Shown here one piece after another: positions 9,928 to 21,210 of a stretch of DNA of 64,000 bases; the stretch's first letter is position 1, and every line of letters starts with the position of its first letter. Origin of the DNA: Taudactylus pleione (Eukaryota > Chordata > Amphibia > Anura > Myobatrachidae). The notes under the pieces were generated by a model. That model made no database searches. It saw only the letters and a program-made list of their open reading frames with translations, and had not been told where the DNA came from. The stretch covers positions 3,620,001 to 3,684,000 of the forward strand of contig JAUIMM010000126.1 of assembly GCA_031769625.1 (NCBI GenBank), written 5' to 3'. A program made the position numbers and the translations under genes.

Positions 9928-10114
9928 TGGCCTCATTTATCAACGAGTGATATTCTTGTTATCACTTTTTACTAATCTTAAATGGTGCTGCAACCAATCA
10001 GCTCCTAACTGTAATTTTTTAGACACATGACAGTTAGGAGCGGATTGGTTGGAGCACCATTTAAGATTAGTAACGAGTGATAACAAGAATATCACTTGTT
10101 GATATATGAGGCCC
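9928..10114. mobile_element. Near-perfect palindromic miniature element, TSD TGA
   Basis: The 187-bp unit folds into one long hairpin. The arms share GCCTCATTTATCAACGAGTG-type ends and TTAGGAGC / GCTCCTAA near the middle. TGA flanks it at 9925-9927 and 10115-10117, fitting Harbinger-type. The left half of a second copy lies at 44406-44550. Confidence 0.8.
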
Positions 10115-10274
10115 TGACTTCTTTGCATGTCTCTTCTTACTTCTGCATCATGGACTCTACCATTCCTCTCCTTTTCACTTCCTCCCAATATATCTTACCC
10201 GGTATCTCCACGAACTTCAACCTACTGTTTGTTTTCTTTTCTGTGTAATTCCACAATGCATGTTACACTTCTGA

Positions 10275-10506
10275 AGGAGGAATTAAATTAGCCGCGAGGT
10301 TTACCCCGGGGCTGAGCCACATGGGGAAATGCTATTAATTAATTAAATAGCATTTTTTATGCTCATTAAACCAAGGGTAAACTGGGGAATCAATGGGGTT
10401 TTATTGTGCGGTAACCCTCCGTGGGTACATTTTCTCTTGACTTTATCCTCACAGTTCACCTCTGCAGATTATTGTGCTGGGTAAACCCCGTTAATTAAAC
10501 CTCCCA
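10275..10506. mobile_element. Short miniature element with GGAGG.. ends
   Basis: The left end GGAGGAATTAAATTAG...GAGGTTTACCCC is an imperfect inverted repeat of the right end GGGTAAACCCCGTTAATTAA...CCTCCC. The roughly 230-bp interior is non-coding. The target duplication is not clear. Confidence 0.55.
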
Positions 10507-10609
10507 CCTAGGTAATTAGCCATGGTGTAAGCCCCACATCTAATTAGATGGTTTTCTGTGAGTTTGTGTGAGTTTACAGCAGTTTTCTTTCCTATGTTTC
10601 TATGGAATG

Positions 10610-11095
10610 GGATTGAAATGCCGACAGTGTCTGGCCGAAAGGAGGAAATCCCGACAGCGGAAGGTAAGTAACCTTACCCTCCCGTCTCCCCCCCAACCCT
10701 AACCCTCCCTTAGCGGCCTAACCTTCCCCCCCTAGTGCCTAACTCTAACCTCCCCCCAAGGGTGTCTAGACCTAACTCCCCTTCCCCGCACCATAAGCCT
10801 AACCATTTGGGGGGTTGCCTAACCCAAAACCTCAACCCCCGGTGGCGCCTAACCCTAACCTCCCCTTTCCCTAGCCTAACCCTAACCCTCCCCAGGTGGT
10901 GCTTAACCCTAAGTTTCCCCTGGGTGCCCTAAATCTAACCCTCCCCCCCTGCGGCTAAGAGGACGGGCGCCCCAGACTTACCTCATTCGGGCCCGCGTTG
11001 TCCTAGATTCCGGCGTCAGGATTATGATAGGCGTTGGTATCTCAACGCCTATCATATATACCTAGCCCGGCATTCTGATGTCGGGATTGTGACCG
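10610..11095. repeat. Element with a degenerate telomere-like CCCTAA tract
   Basis: From about 10675 to 10950 the sequence repeats CCTAACCCTAA and CCTAACCCTCCCC words with interruptions. It is flanked by palindromic edges (GATAGGCGTTG / CAACGCCTATC at 11027-11054; GCCGACAGTG.. and ..TGTCGGGATTG). The same construction in the other orientation is seen at 59140-59445, and a G-strand version inside 41280-41430. It is a transposon-carried minisatellite rather than a true telomere, because units vary in length. Confidence 0.6.
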
Positions 11096-11166
11096 GAGGC
11101 CTCACATTGCTACATACTGTTTCTGTATTTGTACTTAAAGGAGAAAAAGGGGGTAAAAAAGACTGT

Positions 11167-11737
11167 GGGCCTCATTCAGAGGCGGTCGGAGGATGCAAGC
11201 AGTCGCTCAGAAACTGGGCGGCCACTTGCATCCTGAACGCCCGCCTCTGTTGCGGTCGTTAGGCTGTGGGTTAACACCGACAGCTCTAATGACCACTTGG
11301 GTGATGGTCGCGATGGTCAGAGACTTATGACGAGACCCTAGGGTAGGGTCTCACTTCTCGGGGCTTACGACGAGTCCCTAGGGTAGGGTCTCACTTGTCG
11401 TAAGCCCCGGAGAGCTTCTTGCTCTGTCAGAGCCAGAAGCTCTCCACTGACATCACTAGTGATGTCAGTGGGGCCTCCCCCAAATGGCAGGCATTTGGGG
11501 GAGGCTCACCTTCCAGACTGCTCGCCCCCTGGCCCACCTTCCAAACGGGGCGAGCTGTCAATCAACATTGACAGCTTGCCCCCTTTGGAAAGAGACCCGC
11601 TATGGCCAGTGCTGTCGGTCGTAGCGGGTCTCACGCATGCGCACGAGGGAGCCGGCTCCCTCGAGCGCATGTGCACTGGCAAACCATCGAGGCGGCCGTG
11701 CGGTCGTAGACCGTACCATCGCCTCTGAATAAGGTCC
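11167..11737. mobile_element. Chain-of-hairpins miniature element, copy 1
   Basis: The ends GGGCCTCATTCAGAGGCG and CGCCTCTGAATAAGGTCC are inverted repeats with TGT on both sides. The interior is a row of separate palindromes: a duplicated CCTAGGGTAGGGTCTC block, AGAGCTTC/GAAGCTCT, the 28-base perfect palindrome 11444-11471 centred on ACTAGT, GCCTCCCCCAAAT/ATTTGGGGGAGGC, GAGCTGTCAAT/ATTGACAGCTTG, AGACCCGCTA/TAGCGGGTCT, and GCGCACGAGGGAGC/GCTCCCTCGAGCGC. The same order recurs at 25043-25591 and 28219-28797. It is CpG-rich, with no credible protein. Confidence 0.8.
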
Positions 11738-11740
11738 TGT

Positions 11741-12965
11741 ATGTGGGGGAACACCTATCAGGAGATGAAATAGCTAAAATATAACATTTAATATTTATCT
11801 ATTAAAAAGGTATATATGGAGCAATATTATCTAAAAACAAATATGTATGTACAAATTACATACAAAGTGACAAAAAATTTCCACTGCAAGAAGCGAAACT
11901 ATATTATTAAATATAAACACATATTAAACAGTAATACTGTAATATAGCTGCCGGCTTTAGCGCCTCATATATTAGTCAAGGAGATGTCAAACATAGTATT
12001 GAACACAGATGTTGCTCTCTATTTATTTGTATTTAAAATATCTGAGCATGGGGACAAGTCACTCCTTTCCAGTGAGTTCTGAGAGGGTATCCCCCTTAAT
12101 ACAGCATGAGCAGGCAATACATTCATTTAGAATAGAAATATATACATGTATTATTGCTCCAGATTAAATCATTACAACACAGAAAACCCTTAAGCATGAT
12201 AATATTGGTTTAAACAAATTTGTGTGTATGTTGTTAATCAACTCCAAAATGTAATACACCTCTTTATAAAACTTATATGGTCTGTACATTACAATCATAT
12301 CCAAATTTATCCTTATCATTGCAACATATAAGTATAATAACATATATAAAAATAGGGAAATTTGCTTGAGCAATCATGTACAGTAATTCAATTCGAAATG
12401 CAGTATTTTATATGATTCCTATGTATAGTCAGCTTGATCAATCGTGTAAATTAGTTCATATGCAAAATCCTTTTAGCAAAGGTATAGTTTGTATAGTTAT
12501 AATGTATATACTTTTATGATAGATTGACATGATATATAACACTCGCCCCCACAGCCCAAACTTTTAAATTTTTTTTAAATCAGTTACACACTAATTGATG
12601 CACCACCCCCACTGTAGCTCCGCCCACATTGCCCACATCTTTGACCACTTATGCCCCCCTCAAGGGTTCCTGACTCTATTTTTCTAAAAAAAATTGCACT
12701 GATTGTGTCTTTTAACATTTTTCCCTGCTGCACTACAGACATGCTGGGACCTGTAGTGCACCACAGACAAAATGTACTTTATCTATTATTAACCCTACAC
12801 CCATCACCCAAACTTTGTGGGGATAGCCCCAATGCTATTGGCACTATGGCTGGTTATACTTATTTTTGAAGGCACGATCTCCCCGTTGAAACCAAGCCCA
12901 GTTGCCATCTGGTGTAGGACTGGTGGAATGATGGGGGAGAGCACATTACAGGTCTCTCCTTTATG
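11741..12965. other. AT-rich unassigned DNA
   Basis: No gene seen. The 12540-12960 part, with GCTGGGACCTGTAGTGCA wording, looks like an old dispersed repeat that I cannot name. Confidence 0.4.
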
Positions 12966-13490
12966 ATCATTATTATTACCATTATTAACTGTTAATTATA
13001 TAGTGCCAGCATATTCCATTACACTTTACAATTGGAAGTAAACACTAATTAAACAAGACTGGGTAATAATAGACAGACAAAGAGGTAAGAGGGCCCTGCT
13101 TGCAAGATTACAATCTCTAGGGAAATATGCATTGATACACAAGGATAAGTTCTACATATTTCATATTAGTCCAGCCAGATTGCAGAGGTTCTTGATGAGC
13201 TGTACATTCTACAGAGTGGGTGCAGCCTGAAAAAAAGTCCTATAACCGTGAGAGCAGGTAATGGATGTGGATGAGAAACACATATCTTATGTATAGCAGA
13301 AAGGTCGGGTTGGGAGATAAGTGAACAGATGCACGTTGGTGTAATTTGGTTAATAGCCTTATGTGTTAGTATTTTATATTGAATTTGGTAGAATACAAGT
13401 AGCCAATGGAGGGACTGGCAGAGCGGAGCAGTTGACCATGAATGTTTAATGAGGAAGATCAGCCTCGCAGCTGCATTCAAAATGGATAGT
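12966..13490 (-). pseudogene. L2-clade LINE, 3' end (reverse transcriptase C-terminus and tail)
   Basis: The minus strand encodes NAAARLI, then SLHWLLVFYQIQYKILTHKA, the signature of the C-terminal part of L2-type reverse transcriptases (family usually SLHWLPV..RIQYKIL...KAL). Downstream come GAGCAGG-like and TTACCTCTTTGTCTG wording, AATTGTAAAGTG.AATGGAATATGCTGG, and an ATT/ATA tail near 12966, typical of an L2 3' UTR. The copy is truncated at its 5' side and lacks the catalytic YADD region, so it is dead. Confidence 0.8.
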
Positions 13491-13932
13491 AGTGGTGAAT
13501 GTCTATTTTGGGGAAACCAGTAAGAAGACTAATGCAATAGTTACATGCATCAATGCTCTCCAAACCCCCTCACCCCACAGTTTGTGGAACCTCGTGCACT
13601 TTTTAAAAAATTTTGCGATTCTATGCAATTTTAAAATACAGAAGGTTGAACAGATTCTAGGGAACTGTGTGGTACTTTTAAAGGGCAGTGGCTAACTACA
13701 TGTTTGAGGTAGCTTTGTGGTAGTACAGGGTTTAGAAACCAATGGTAATCAACAGTTGTTCTTTTTAGAACAAAAAGCTACTTTTAGCAAATGCTGTATT
13801 TATAGTGGGTTACATCAGTTCCTGAACCCCAGCAAACCTACCACTTGCCCCTAGATTCATTGCAATACAGAATAATTCTTCTATCTTAAGTTTACTACAG
13901 AGTTTACACCACTAGATTTGGTTGTCTGTGTG
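13491..13932. other. Unassigned sequence
   Basis: No gene or clear repeat seen between the LINE remnant and the TTAA element. Confidence 0.4.
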
Positions 13933-13936
13933 TTAA

Positions 13937-14255
13937 GGTGCATACACACGTAAAGATTTTCTGTCCAACCAGCCAACTAGTTGATCGGTTGGAATGAAAA
14001 TCTGGTAAGGTATGAAAGCAAATGACAATCAGCAATTTGCTCCCAAACGCCGGAAAATGGACAAAAACTGTTGTTTGAACAAATTGTTTAGATCAAACAT
14101 TTAACAAACTTGCCTGACGTCCATTTTCATCTGTTTTCTGGCATTTTGGAGCAACTTGCTGATCATCATTTAATCCCATACGTTACCAGATTTTCATTCC
14201 AACCAATCAACTAATTAGATGGTTGGACAGAAAATCTTTACATGTGTACCCAGCC
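13937..14255. mobile_element. TTAA-flanked miniature element, 319 bp
   Basis: TTAA flanks both sides (13933-13936, 14256-14259). The ends GGTGCATACACACGTAAAGA and TCTTTACATGTGTACCCAGCC are inverted repeats. Inner arms repeat GGTTGGAATGAAAATCTGG / CCAGATTTTCATTCCAACC. The interior folds almost completely. TTAA targets point to piggyBac-type mobilisation. Confidence 0.75.
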
Positions 14256-14259
14256 TTAA

Positions 14260-15354
14260 TCCCCACAATTTCAATTATAGAATTTCTACCATTGCTCATA
14301 GTGTACCTAGTAAAGTCATCTAGTTCAGTAAGTGCGACATGGAAGTGCAAAATGGGTCCCATTAAAAGTATAGGAAAAGTCTTGAAAGGTCGCTAGGCCT
14401 CTAAGCTGGTGCAAAGTTACAGTCCTCTTGAGGAATGGAAATAACCATGTGCCCGTCTGCACATCAGGATTCAACCTTTCTCTCAGTCCACAAAATGAAA
14501 CCTCATTTCTGCACTGCCCTGGTGTGCCTATTCCATACTTTAAATAAAAGAAGGAAGAGAGCGCTGGGTTCAAGTAAATCAGATTTAATCAATCAAAACC
14601 ATTAAAAAACAATATTAATATATATATATATATATAACATGGATATAATGTAGCAATAGATTAACATTTAATATCTGTGCATAAAACCAGGTTCGTGAGA
14701 ACTGAAAAAAATAGCCTTAATGTTAATTTATAACTATAGGCTTCATAGTCAAGTAAGCAGTCACTTAAAGGCAGTCCGTCGTTGATGTAGCAGCAACCAG
14801 CAGACTTAGGGTTAATATAGCAGCAAATAATAGTCCTGTTAGTAGGTAAAGCATTCGAAAGCAAGCCACAATACATGCAGTCAAGATCAATGCAGCAGGT
14901 TAGTAAGAGTTGTATTCCTAACCTTGCTCCTGTAGTTCTTAAAACATGCTCAGTTTACCTTACAACGCTTCCACATCCCCAGTCAGCGGTGGCCAGTTAC
15001 GATGGTGGGGGAATATTGATGGGTGGGGTTAAGTCCCGGCATCCCAGTCCTTTAAGCACTGCTGTTTGGGATGTAATGATGAGTGGTGCTCTCACCTTCC
15101 ACAAGCTGCTTGTGGTTCACAATAATTCAATATCCTGCCAAGCATATCTGTGCTCTCAGCATCTCAACACTTCCTGTCACAGTCACCATACTTTGCAATG
15201 ACATGAAATGCATTATCTATGCCTAACTCTATCCTTCTGTCTGTATATAGGCTTCTGCTACTACTCCACAAATGTGGCCATATTGCTCTATAAACCCATG
15301 TAGATTATCATGGATCAAGGCACTATATTTGGCATAAATTCTTAGTTTATATTT
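14260..15354. other. Unassigned sequence with a TA microsatellite
   Basis: A (TA)n run of about 20 bases lies near 14617-14636. Plus- and minus-strand frames of up to about 108 codons show no recognisable domain. It is the flank of the Tc1 insertion. Confidence 0.4.
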
Positions 15355-15356
15355 TA

Positions 15357-16953
15357 CAGTGCATCCGGAAAGTATTCACAGCGCTTCATTTTTACCACAT
15401 TTTGTTATGTTACAGCCTTATTCTGAAATGGAATAAATTAAGTTTTGTCCTCAAAATTCTACACACAATACCCCATAATGACAAAGTGTAAAAAGTTTTT
15501 TTTAGATTTTTGCAAATTTAATTAAAAAAAACCTAAGAAATCACATGTACATAAGTATTCACAGCCTTTGCCATGAAGCTCAAAATTGATCTCAGGTGCA
15601 TCCTGTTTCCACTGATCATCGTTGAGATGTTCCTACAGCTTAATTGGAGTCCACCTGTGGTAAATTCAGTTGATTGGACAGGATTTTCAAAGGCATACAC
15701 CTGTCTATAGATGCCAGAGCATAAACCAAGCATGAAGGCCAAGGAATTGTCTGTAAACCTCCAAGACAGGATTGTCTCAAGGCACAAATCTGGGGAAGGG
15801 TACAGAAAAATATCTGCTGCTTTGAAGGGCCCAATGAGCACAGTGGCCTCCATTATGGAAGAAGTTCAGAACAACCTGGTCTCTTCCTAGAGTTGGCCGG
15901 CCATGTAAACTGAGTGCTTGGAGCAGTAGGGCCCTAGTCAGGGAGGTGACCAAGAACCCAATGGTCACTCTGTCAGAGCTAAAGCATTCCTCTGTGGATA
16001 GAGGATAACCTTCCGGAAGGACTACCATCTCTGCAGCAATCCACCAATCAGGCCTGCACGGTAGAGTGGCCAGACGGAAACCACTCCTTAGTAAAAAGCA
16101 CATGGCAGCCTGTCTGGAGTTTGCCAAAATGCACCTGAAGGACTCTCAGGCCATGAGAAACAAAATTCTCTGGTCTGATGAGACAAAGATTGAACTCTTT
16201 GGCGTCAATGCCAGGTATTATGTTTGGAGGAAACCAGTCACCGCTTATCACCAGGCCAATACCATCCCTACAGTGAAGCATGGTGGTGGCATCATCATGC
16301 TGTGGGGATGTTTTTTAGTGGCAGGAACTGGGAGACTAGTCAGGATAGAGGGAAAGATGAATGCAGTAATGTACAGAGACATCCTGGATGAAAACCTGCT
16401 CGGGAGCGCTCTTGACATCAGACTGGGGCGACAGGTTCATTTTTTCAGCAGGACAATGACCGTAAGCACACAGCCAAGATATCAAAGGAGTGGCTTCAGG
16501 ACAACTCTGTGAATGTCCTTGAGTGGCCCAGCCAGAGCCCAGACTTGAATCCGATTGAACATCTCTGGAGAGATCTGAAAATGACTGTGCACCGACGCTT
16601 CTTATCCAACCTGATGGAGTGTGAGAGGTGCTGGGTGAAACTGCCCAGAGATAGGTGAGCCAAGCTTGTGGCATCATATTCAAAAACTCTTGAGGCTGTA
16701 ATTGCTGCCAAAGGTGCATTAAAAAAGTATTGAGCAAAGGCTGTGAATACTTATGTAGATGTAATTTCTTATTTTTAATTTTTTTTTATTAAATTTGCAA
16801 AAATCTCAAAAAACTGTTTTACATGTTGTCATTATGGGGTATTGTGTGTAGAATTTTGAGAACAAAAATTTATTTATTCCATTTTGGAACAAGGCTGTAA
16901 CATAACAAAATGTGAAAAAAGTGAAGCGCCGTGAATACTTTCCGGATGCACTG
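15357..16953 (+). mobile_element. Tc1/mariner element
   Basis: The element starts CAGTGCATCCGGAAAGTATT and ends with its reverse complement, with TA on both sides (15355-15356, 16954-16955). The terminal inverted repeats extend to about 190 bases and include TTACAGCCTTATTCTGAAAT and ATACCCCATAATGACAAAG. Its length of 1597 bp is normal for a Tc1-like unit. The enclosed transposase is broken. Confidence 0.92.
15732..16735 (+). pseudogene. Tc1-type transposase, decayed
   Basis: Translation begins MKAKELSVNLQDRIVSRHKS, the paired-like helix-turn-helix of Tc1 transposases (GYRKISAALKGPMSTV). After a frame change near 15885 the reading gives GRPCKLSA and VREVTKNPMVTLSEL. The DDE core follows: first D in [13 protein letters not shown], then [11 protein letters not shown]. 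After another frame change near 16440 come the second D in FQQDND and the third acidic residue in [11 protein letters not shown]. Stops include the TAG at about 15888, one near 16005 and one near 16657. It cannot make a full protein. Confidence 0.9.
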
Positions 16954-16955
16954 TA

Positions 16956-17552
16956 TATTCACACATGAGCAACATGACTCATACTCTATATAAAAAAGCT
17001 ATTCAATATTCTACGTTATGCAGTTTTGTTTACTTTTGATCTTAAATAAATTATTACGCATGCAACAATAGTATTTTATATGTCATATTAAAGGCAACAA
17101 CTTTTCACTTCTTTCCTCAATCATCAATAAATGATAAGTCTACACACGACTACAAGACAACAACAAAGTGCTAAATAACGTGCATAATATATTAAACATA
17201 ATGACATCACAAACACCTCAGCTGAGATTAACATAAACATATTGTCAAAAGGTGAAAATAAGGATATGGTTTAAAAAATTGAATAAAGCAGCTAAAACTG
17301 CGTTCTCTGATATAGTGTCCCTACTCCCTACCTGAATTTCAGCGAGTCAGAGGGGCAACTCCATGCAACTGTATTCCAGAGTGCAGCTGCTCCTCCTGTA
17401 GCCCAGGCCAGAAGATGTGTGGGGGTGTGGTGATATGGTCTAATATGGAGCTCACATCTACTAAAGTGGACAATGAAGTGGACAATGAAGTGGACAATGA
17501 ATCCCCAATCTAACAGGGAGCACAGCTGTAATTTATACACATACAGGATGGG
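16956..17552. other. Unassigned, with a possible LINE scrap and a 12-bp triplet repeat
   Basis: GTGGACAATGAA is repeated three times in tandem at 17466-17501. On the minus strand at about 17340-17450 the reading GGAAALWNTVAW resembles the APRLWNSLP block at the end of L2-type reverse transcriptases. This is a weak call. Confidence 0.35.
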
Positions 17553-19136
17553 ATGCCGATATAGGCTTGGGTGCTGTTATAATCTTGGGTGATGTATACA
17601 TCATCTTCTTCACACAATATTAATTTGTCCCCGCTGGAATCCACCATTACACGTGTCTCTGTAATTTTTGCACGTAATTGATGGTAAAGGTATTTCTTGT
17701 AGAATTTGTAGTTCATTTTGATGGACATCATCTTTTCCACATTTTGGGGAAGTAGTCTCATAGGCCGATCACTGACAAGTTTCCTGGAGGGTAGGCAGCT
17801 CAAGTAAAGAAAATCCAGTTTGTGCTAGGGCCTCCAAATTACCTTTTTTTCCTGCCAATAGTCAAAGACTGTCTGACATGCTTATTTATTAAAATAAATG
17901 CTATCATTAAATTTTTTAAAATGGTCCTCAACTATTCTTTGAATGGTGACCGTATCAGATGGAGTCATGGTAGTGTCATTAATTGTAGGCAATTCTGACC
18001 CAACCAGTTGTCAAAACTTGGTTGTCTTAACTTGGCTGCATCACCCTTGGGTGTTTTGAAAGTTTAGTTTTTTCTTAGCAGATGCACTTGCTGGAGAAAT
18101 TGAAGGAGAAGCCATCGCTGCATCATGTGCCACTTGAGCTGACAATTTGCTTATCAATTGCTCATTACATCTCTACAGATCTGTGTCCATTTGGAAGAAG
18201 AAACAACATCTTCATCCCTTCTGGGATGAAAATCCACTCCCAACAGCAGGCATGGCGCTCAAGGATTCTCAAGAAAGATCCAACGTAAGACTTAAACATT
18301 AAATCTGAAATCTTGCATTTGCTCTGTTCTGCTTGTCCATCTGTGCTGGTTAAGTGGACAATGGGTACAATGCCAGTTTGAAAGCCACTAACTGTTTTTT
18401 TTAATGTCCCTGTACAGGTTGGGAAATGCTTTTCAAGTGGTATCTTTGCAAAGGATTATCTAACAGTCAATTGTTATGGAAAGCACTACTAAAAGTCTTC
18501 CTGGTCCCCTTCTGGGATGAAAATCCACTCCCAGCACCAGCAGCAGGCATGGCGCTCAAGGATTCTTCTGGGGCAAGGACTGATGTGAATGAGTAAAATA
18601 TTTTTTGTAAATGCCTCCCCTCCTCTCTCATAAATTTACTTCAGATTCAAAATCTGAAATTTAATTTACTACCAATCAGCCCTTCCTGTCCCTGCCTTCA
18701 ACTACACTTATACTCCAACTCCCTCAGGCCTCTTGAATAATAATAAACATTTGTTTCCTGATGTGCCATGCTGGAAGTTGAACTGTCACGTGTTGGTGCC
18801 ACCCACTGCTGCTGCTTAGCATATTTATTGAGCTAGTTGGGTGCAAATTTTGGGCCTAAACTGGATGAAAACAATATTGTGAGGTGTAAGTTGGTTAAAA
18901 TTGACTGGAAACGAGTGGAAATAAATTTTATTGAGGTTAATAATACTGTAGGAACAAAAACAGGCCCACATTATGTGATTTTAGCTGTTTTTATGATTTT
19001 TTAAGAAAAAATACAGATCCAAAACAAAAAACAAAAACAGAACACGCAATGATGGTTTTGGCAAAACCAATCCAGATACAAAACAAGAGTAGATACAGAT
19101 CCAAAACAAAAACACAGGGGTCGGCGCACATCTCTA
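17553..19136 (-). pseudogene. Rearranged relative of the 2073-7179 hAT element
   Basis: The minus strand at 17553-17870 matches the C-terminus of the intact transposase (RLLPQNVEKMMSIKMNY, then VMVDSSGDKLILCEEDDV). Colinear fragments of the middle gene follow to about 18560, with gaps, a duplicated block (GGGATGAAAATCCACTCCC at about 18220 and 18516) and many stops. From about 18860 to 19136 the sequence matches the 3' non-coding end of the intact element, but in the opposite orientation. It ends CATCTCTA, a variant terminus. One end has therefore been inverted relative to the gene. It cannot be active. Confidence 0.8.
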
Positions 19137-21126
19137 ATATGTATATATACAATATATACATATATACATCAGCCCCCCCTGTGCTAGCCTACAATTTAAT
19201 ATTATAGTATATGTATGGTATAGATGGTATAGTGTATCTATGTACTGTATGAGTATTAATATTTGATCATTAGCAACATAAAATACACATTCATTTAATT
19301 TAATACCACCTCTCTTCTTTCTTTCTTCTAGGTATTGATTAGCTAGAACCAGCTGTCGGTCTCTCCAGTAAGTATGTATAGGTAAACTAATACCAAATTG
19401 TTCAGTAAAAGTTTTATAGTATATGCTTAACAAGCAATAAATACATTTTGCACACAGTTGGTGGTAAATACTTATAAATGAATGCACATTACATTTCATA
19501 TTACACACAGCAAAATTATAACAACTGCTTTCTATAGTTAATAATATATTAAGACAATAGTCTTATTTGCTATATCAGTTCCTGAGTAAGATGCCTTATA
19601 AGTCCTCCGGCAGTTAATGGGTATAGTGGCCGTGTCTGTACTGTAAAAGTAATTAACCTTGAATGAAAATATTTGCGGTGTTCCTAGACTAGCAGTTGTC
19701 TTGATTTGTCCTCTGGTTATCCAGTTAACTTAAGGTTGTACAATAGTCTTATGCAAAGTCTATAAACTCCTTTGAAGTCAGAACTGTATATATGCTCTCT
19801 ATCAAGACATATGCCAATTACAAGTAAACTAGAAGTCAGTGCAGGTGCTTTATGTTAGAGCAGCTTAAACGTCCAACTTTCATGTGTCTATTTGCTTTTG
19901 AATCCAGGTGCTCTGTAACAAATCTGGCTAGGCTAGGGTATATCAATTGTATCTCTATAGTTGAGATCACTCAATTACTTTGTAGCAAAAGGAGTCCTCC
20001 AACAGCTTATTAGGTATGCTGATGTAGAATAGTTTCCTCCTAAAGTAACTGAATTGCTCTCGATTCCCTTTCCATTAAAAAGCAAACTACGTGTTACAGA
20101 GAAATGATCTCATATAGATATCAGTTCTCACTCCCCCACACCTTGTGGTGATATCAGTTTGTTTAGTTAACCAATAAATTACTATTCCGATTCCATTATT
20201 AACAAATAGTCTGTTATCTGTGGTAATATTATACTGCCAGCATAGAGGTCATAGTCATTAAGTGTGTCTACCTCATGAGAATTATTGTTAGGTATTCTAT
20301 ACGTCTCCGCCTAATGGACAGGTAGAATTTTGACTCCTCTTTTTAGATGGTGGACAACTGAAATGTAGTTTATATGTACAAGAGGTGTATCTGTGGAGTG
20401 GTACTCACAAAACCTGGACCGCTGTTAGCACACCAGGGCACTTCAGTGCACTCCTCTATGAATGGGGAAAGCAGTCACTTTGGTATAGCTCACTGCCGTC
20501 AGCTGCCTGTACACAGCGCTTCTTTTTCAGAAGCAACATCGCACCCAGACTCCCTACAATGCCCCACTCTGGCCATTGCCTCCTGACTCCCGGCGGCCAC
20601 CAATGTTACAGCTCTGAGGCAGCCCCGGTGAGTCAGTATGACAGGCCCTGATGGGGGGAACTGCTGTCAGCCATTAGCGCCACTGCTCTCCCTAATATAC
20701 CCCCCTACCAGCCGTGTGATCCCTTCTCTTCTCGCCTGTAAAATTAGCTCCCTCAGAGCTATCGCGTGCCACTTCTAGAACTTTCCTCAGCCCCTCGAGA
20801 CCTTCCTTCCCTCTGTTGTAAAAGCACAAACCCCTACCCTGTATGATTTGGGCTCCTGCAATAACCTCCTTTCAATGTACATAGTAATCATTCAGATAAT
20901 CAAACACATAAATACCCTCCCCATTTTCCTATCTATATATACAATTCATATATAACAATATTGGCTGGTAACTTATCACTGTTCACTTTATCTCCTAACA
21001 CAGCTTAGTAAATAGACCCCTAACAACCTGTATCCAGTAATGGCATCAAATGTTATAACCATAGGTTTGATTACATGAAGCAGTAAGTGTATATTGTGTA
21101 CTGTGTATAAAATCAGAGAGCAATCT
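19137..21126. other. Unassigned, partly repeat-derived
   Basis: A minus-strand frame of 124 codons (19134-19508) and plus-strand frames near 20374-20651 match no family I know. At about 20995-21020 AGCTTAGTAAATAGACCCCT looks like the right end of a miniature element whose left end I could not place. The GC-rich part (20400-20850) resembles retroelement non-coding DNA, but I cannot assign it. Confidence 0.35.
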
Positions 21127-21210
21127 ATAGGGGTCTGTTTATCGTGGAGATAATGCCCCTCCTGCATCGCCTGCGAAGCTACTGCAGCTGTTACTAAAAA
21201 TAGTTAGTAG

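Noticed and set aside
10675..10950. Possible true interstitial telomere
   Set aside because: Units are irregular and the tract lies within an element that recurs elsewhere in the window.
13166..13480. 104-codon frame as a host gene
   Set aside because: The SLHW...IQYKIL block and L2-type 3' tail show it is a LINE fragment.
19319..19375. Short exon-like segment between TTCTTTCTTCTAG and GTAAGTATG
   Set aside because: The 36-base segment contains stops and has no coding partner nearby. The splice-like edges are probably chance.
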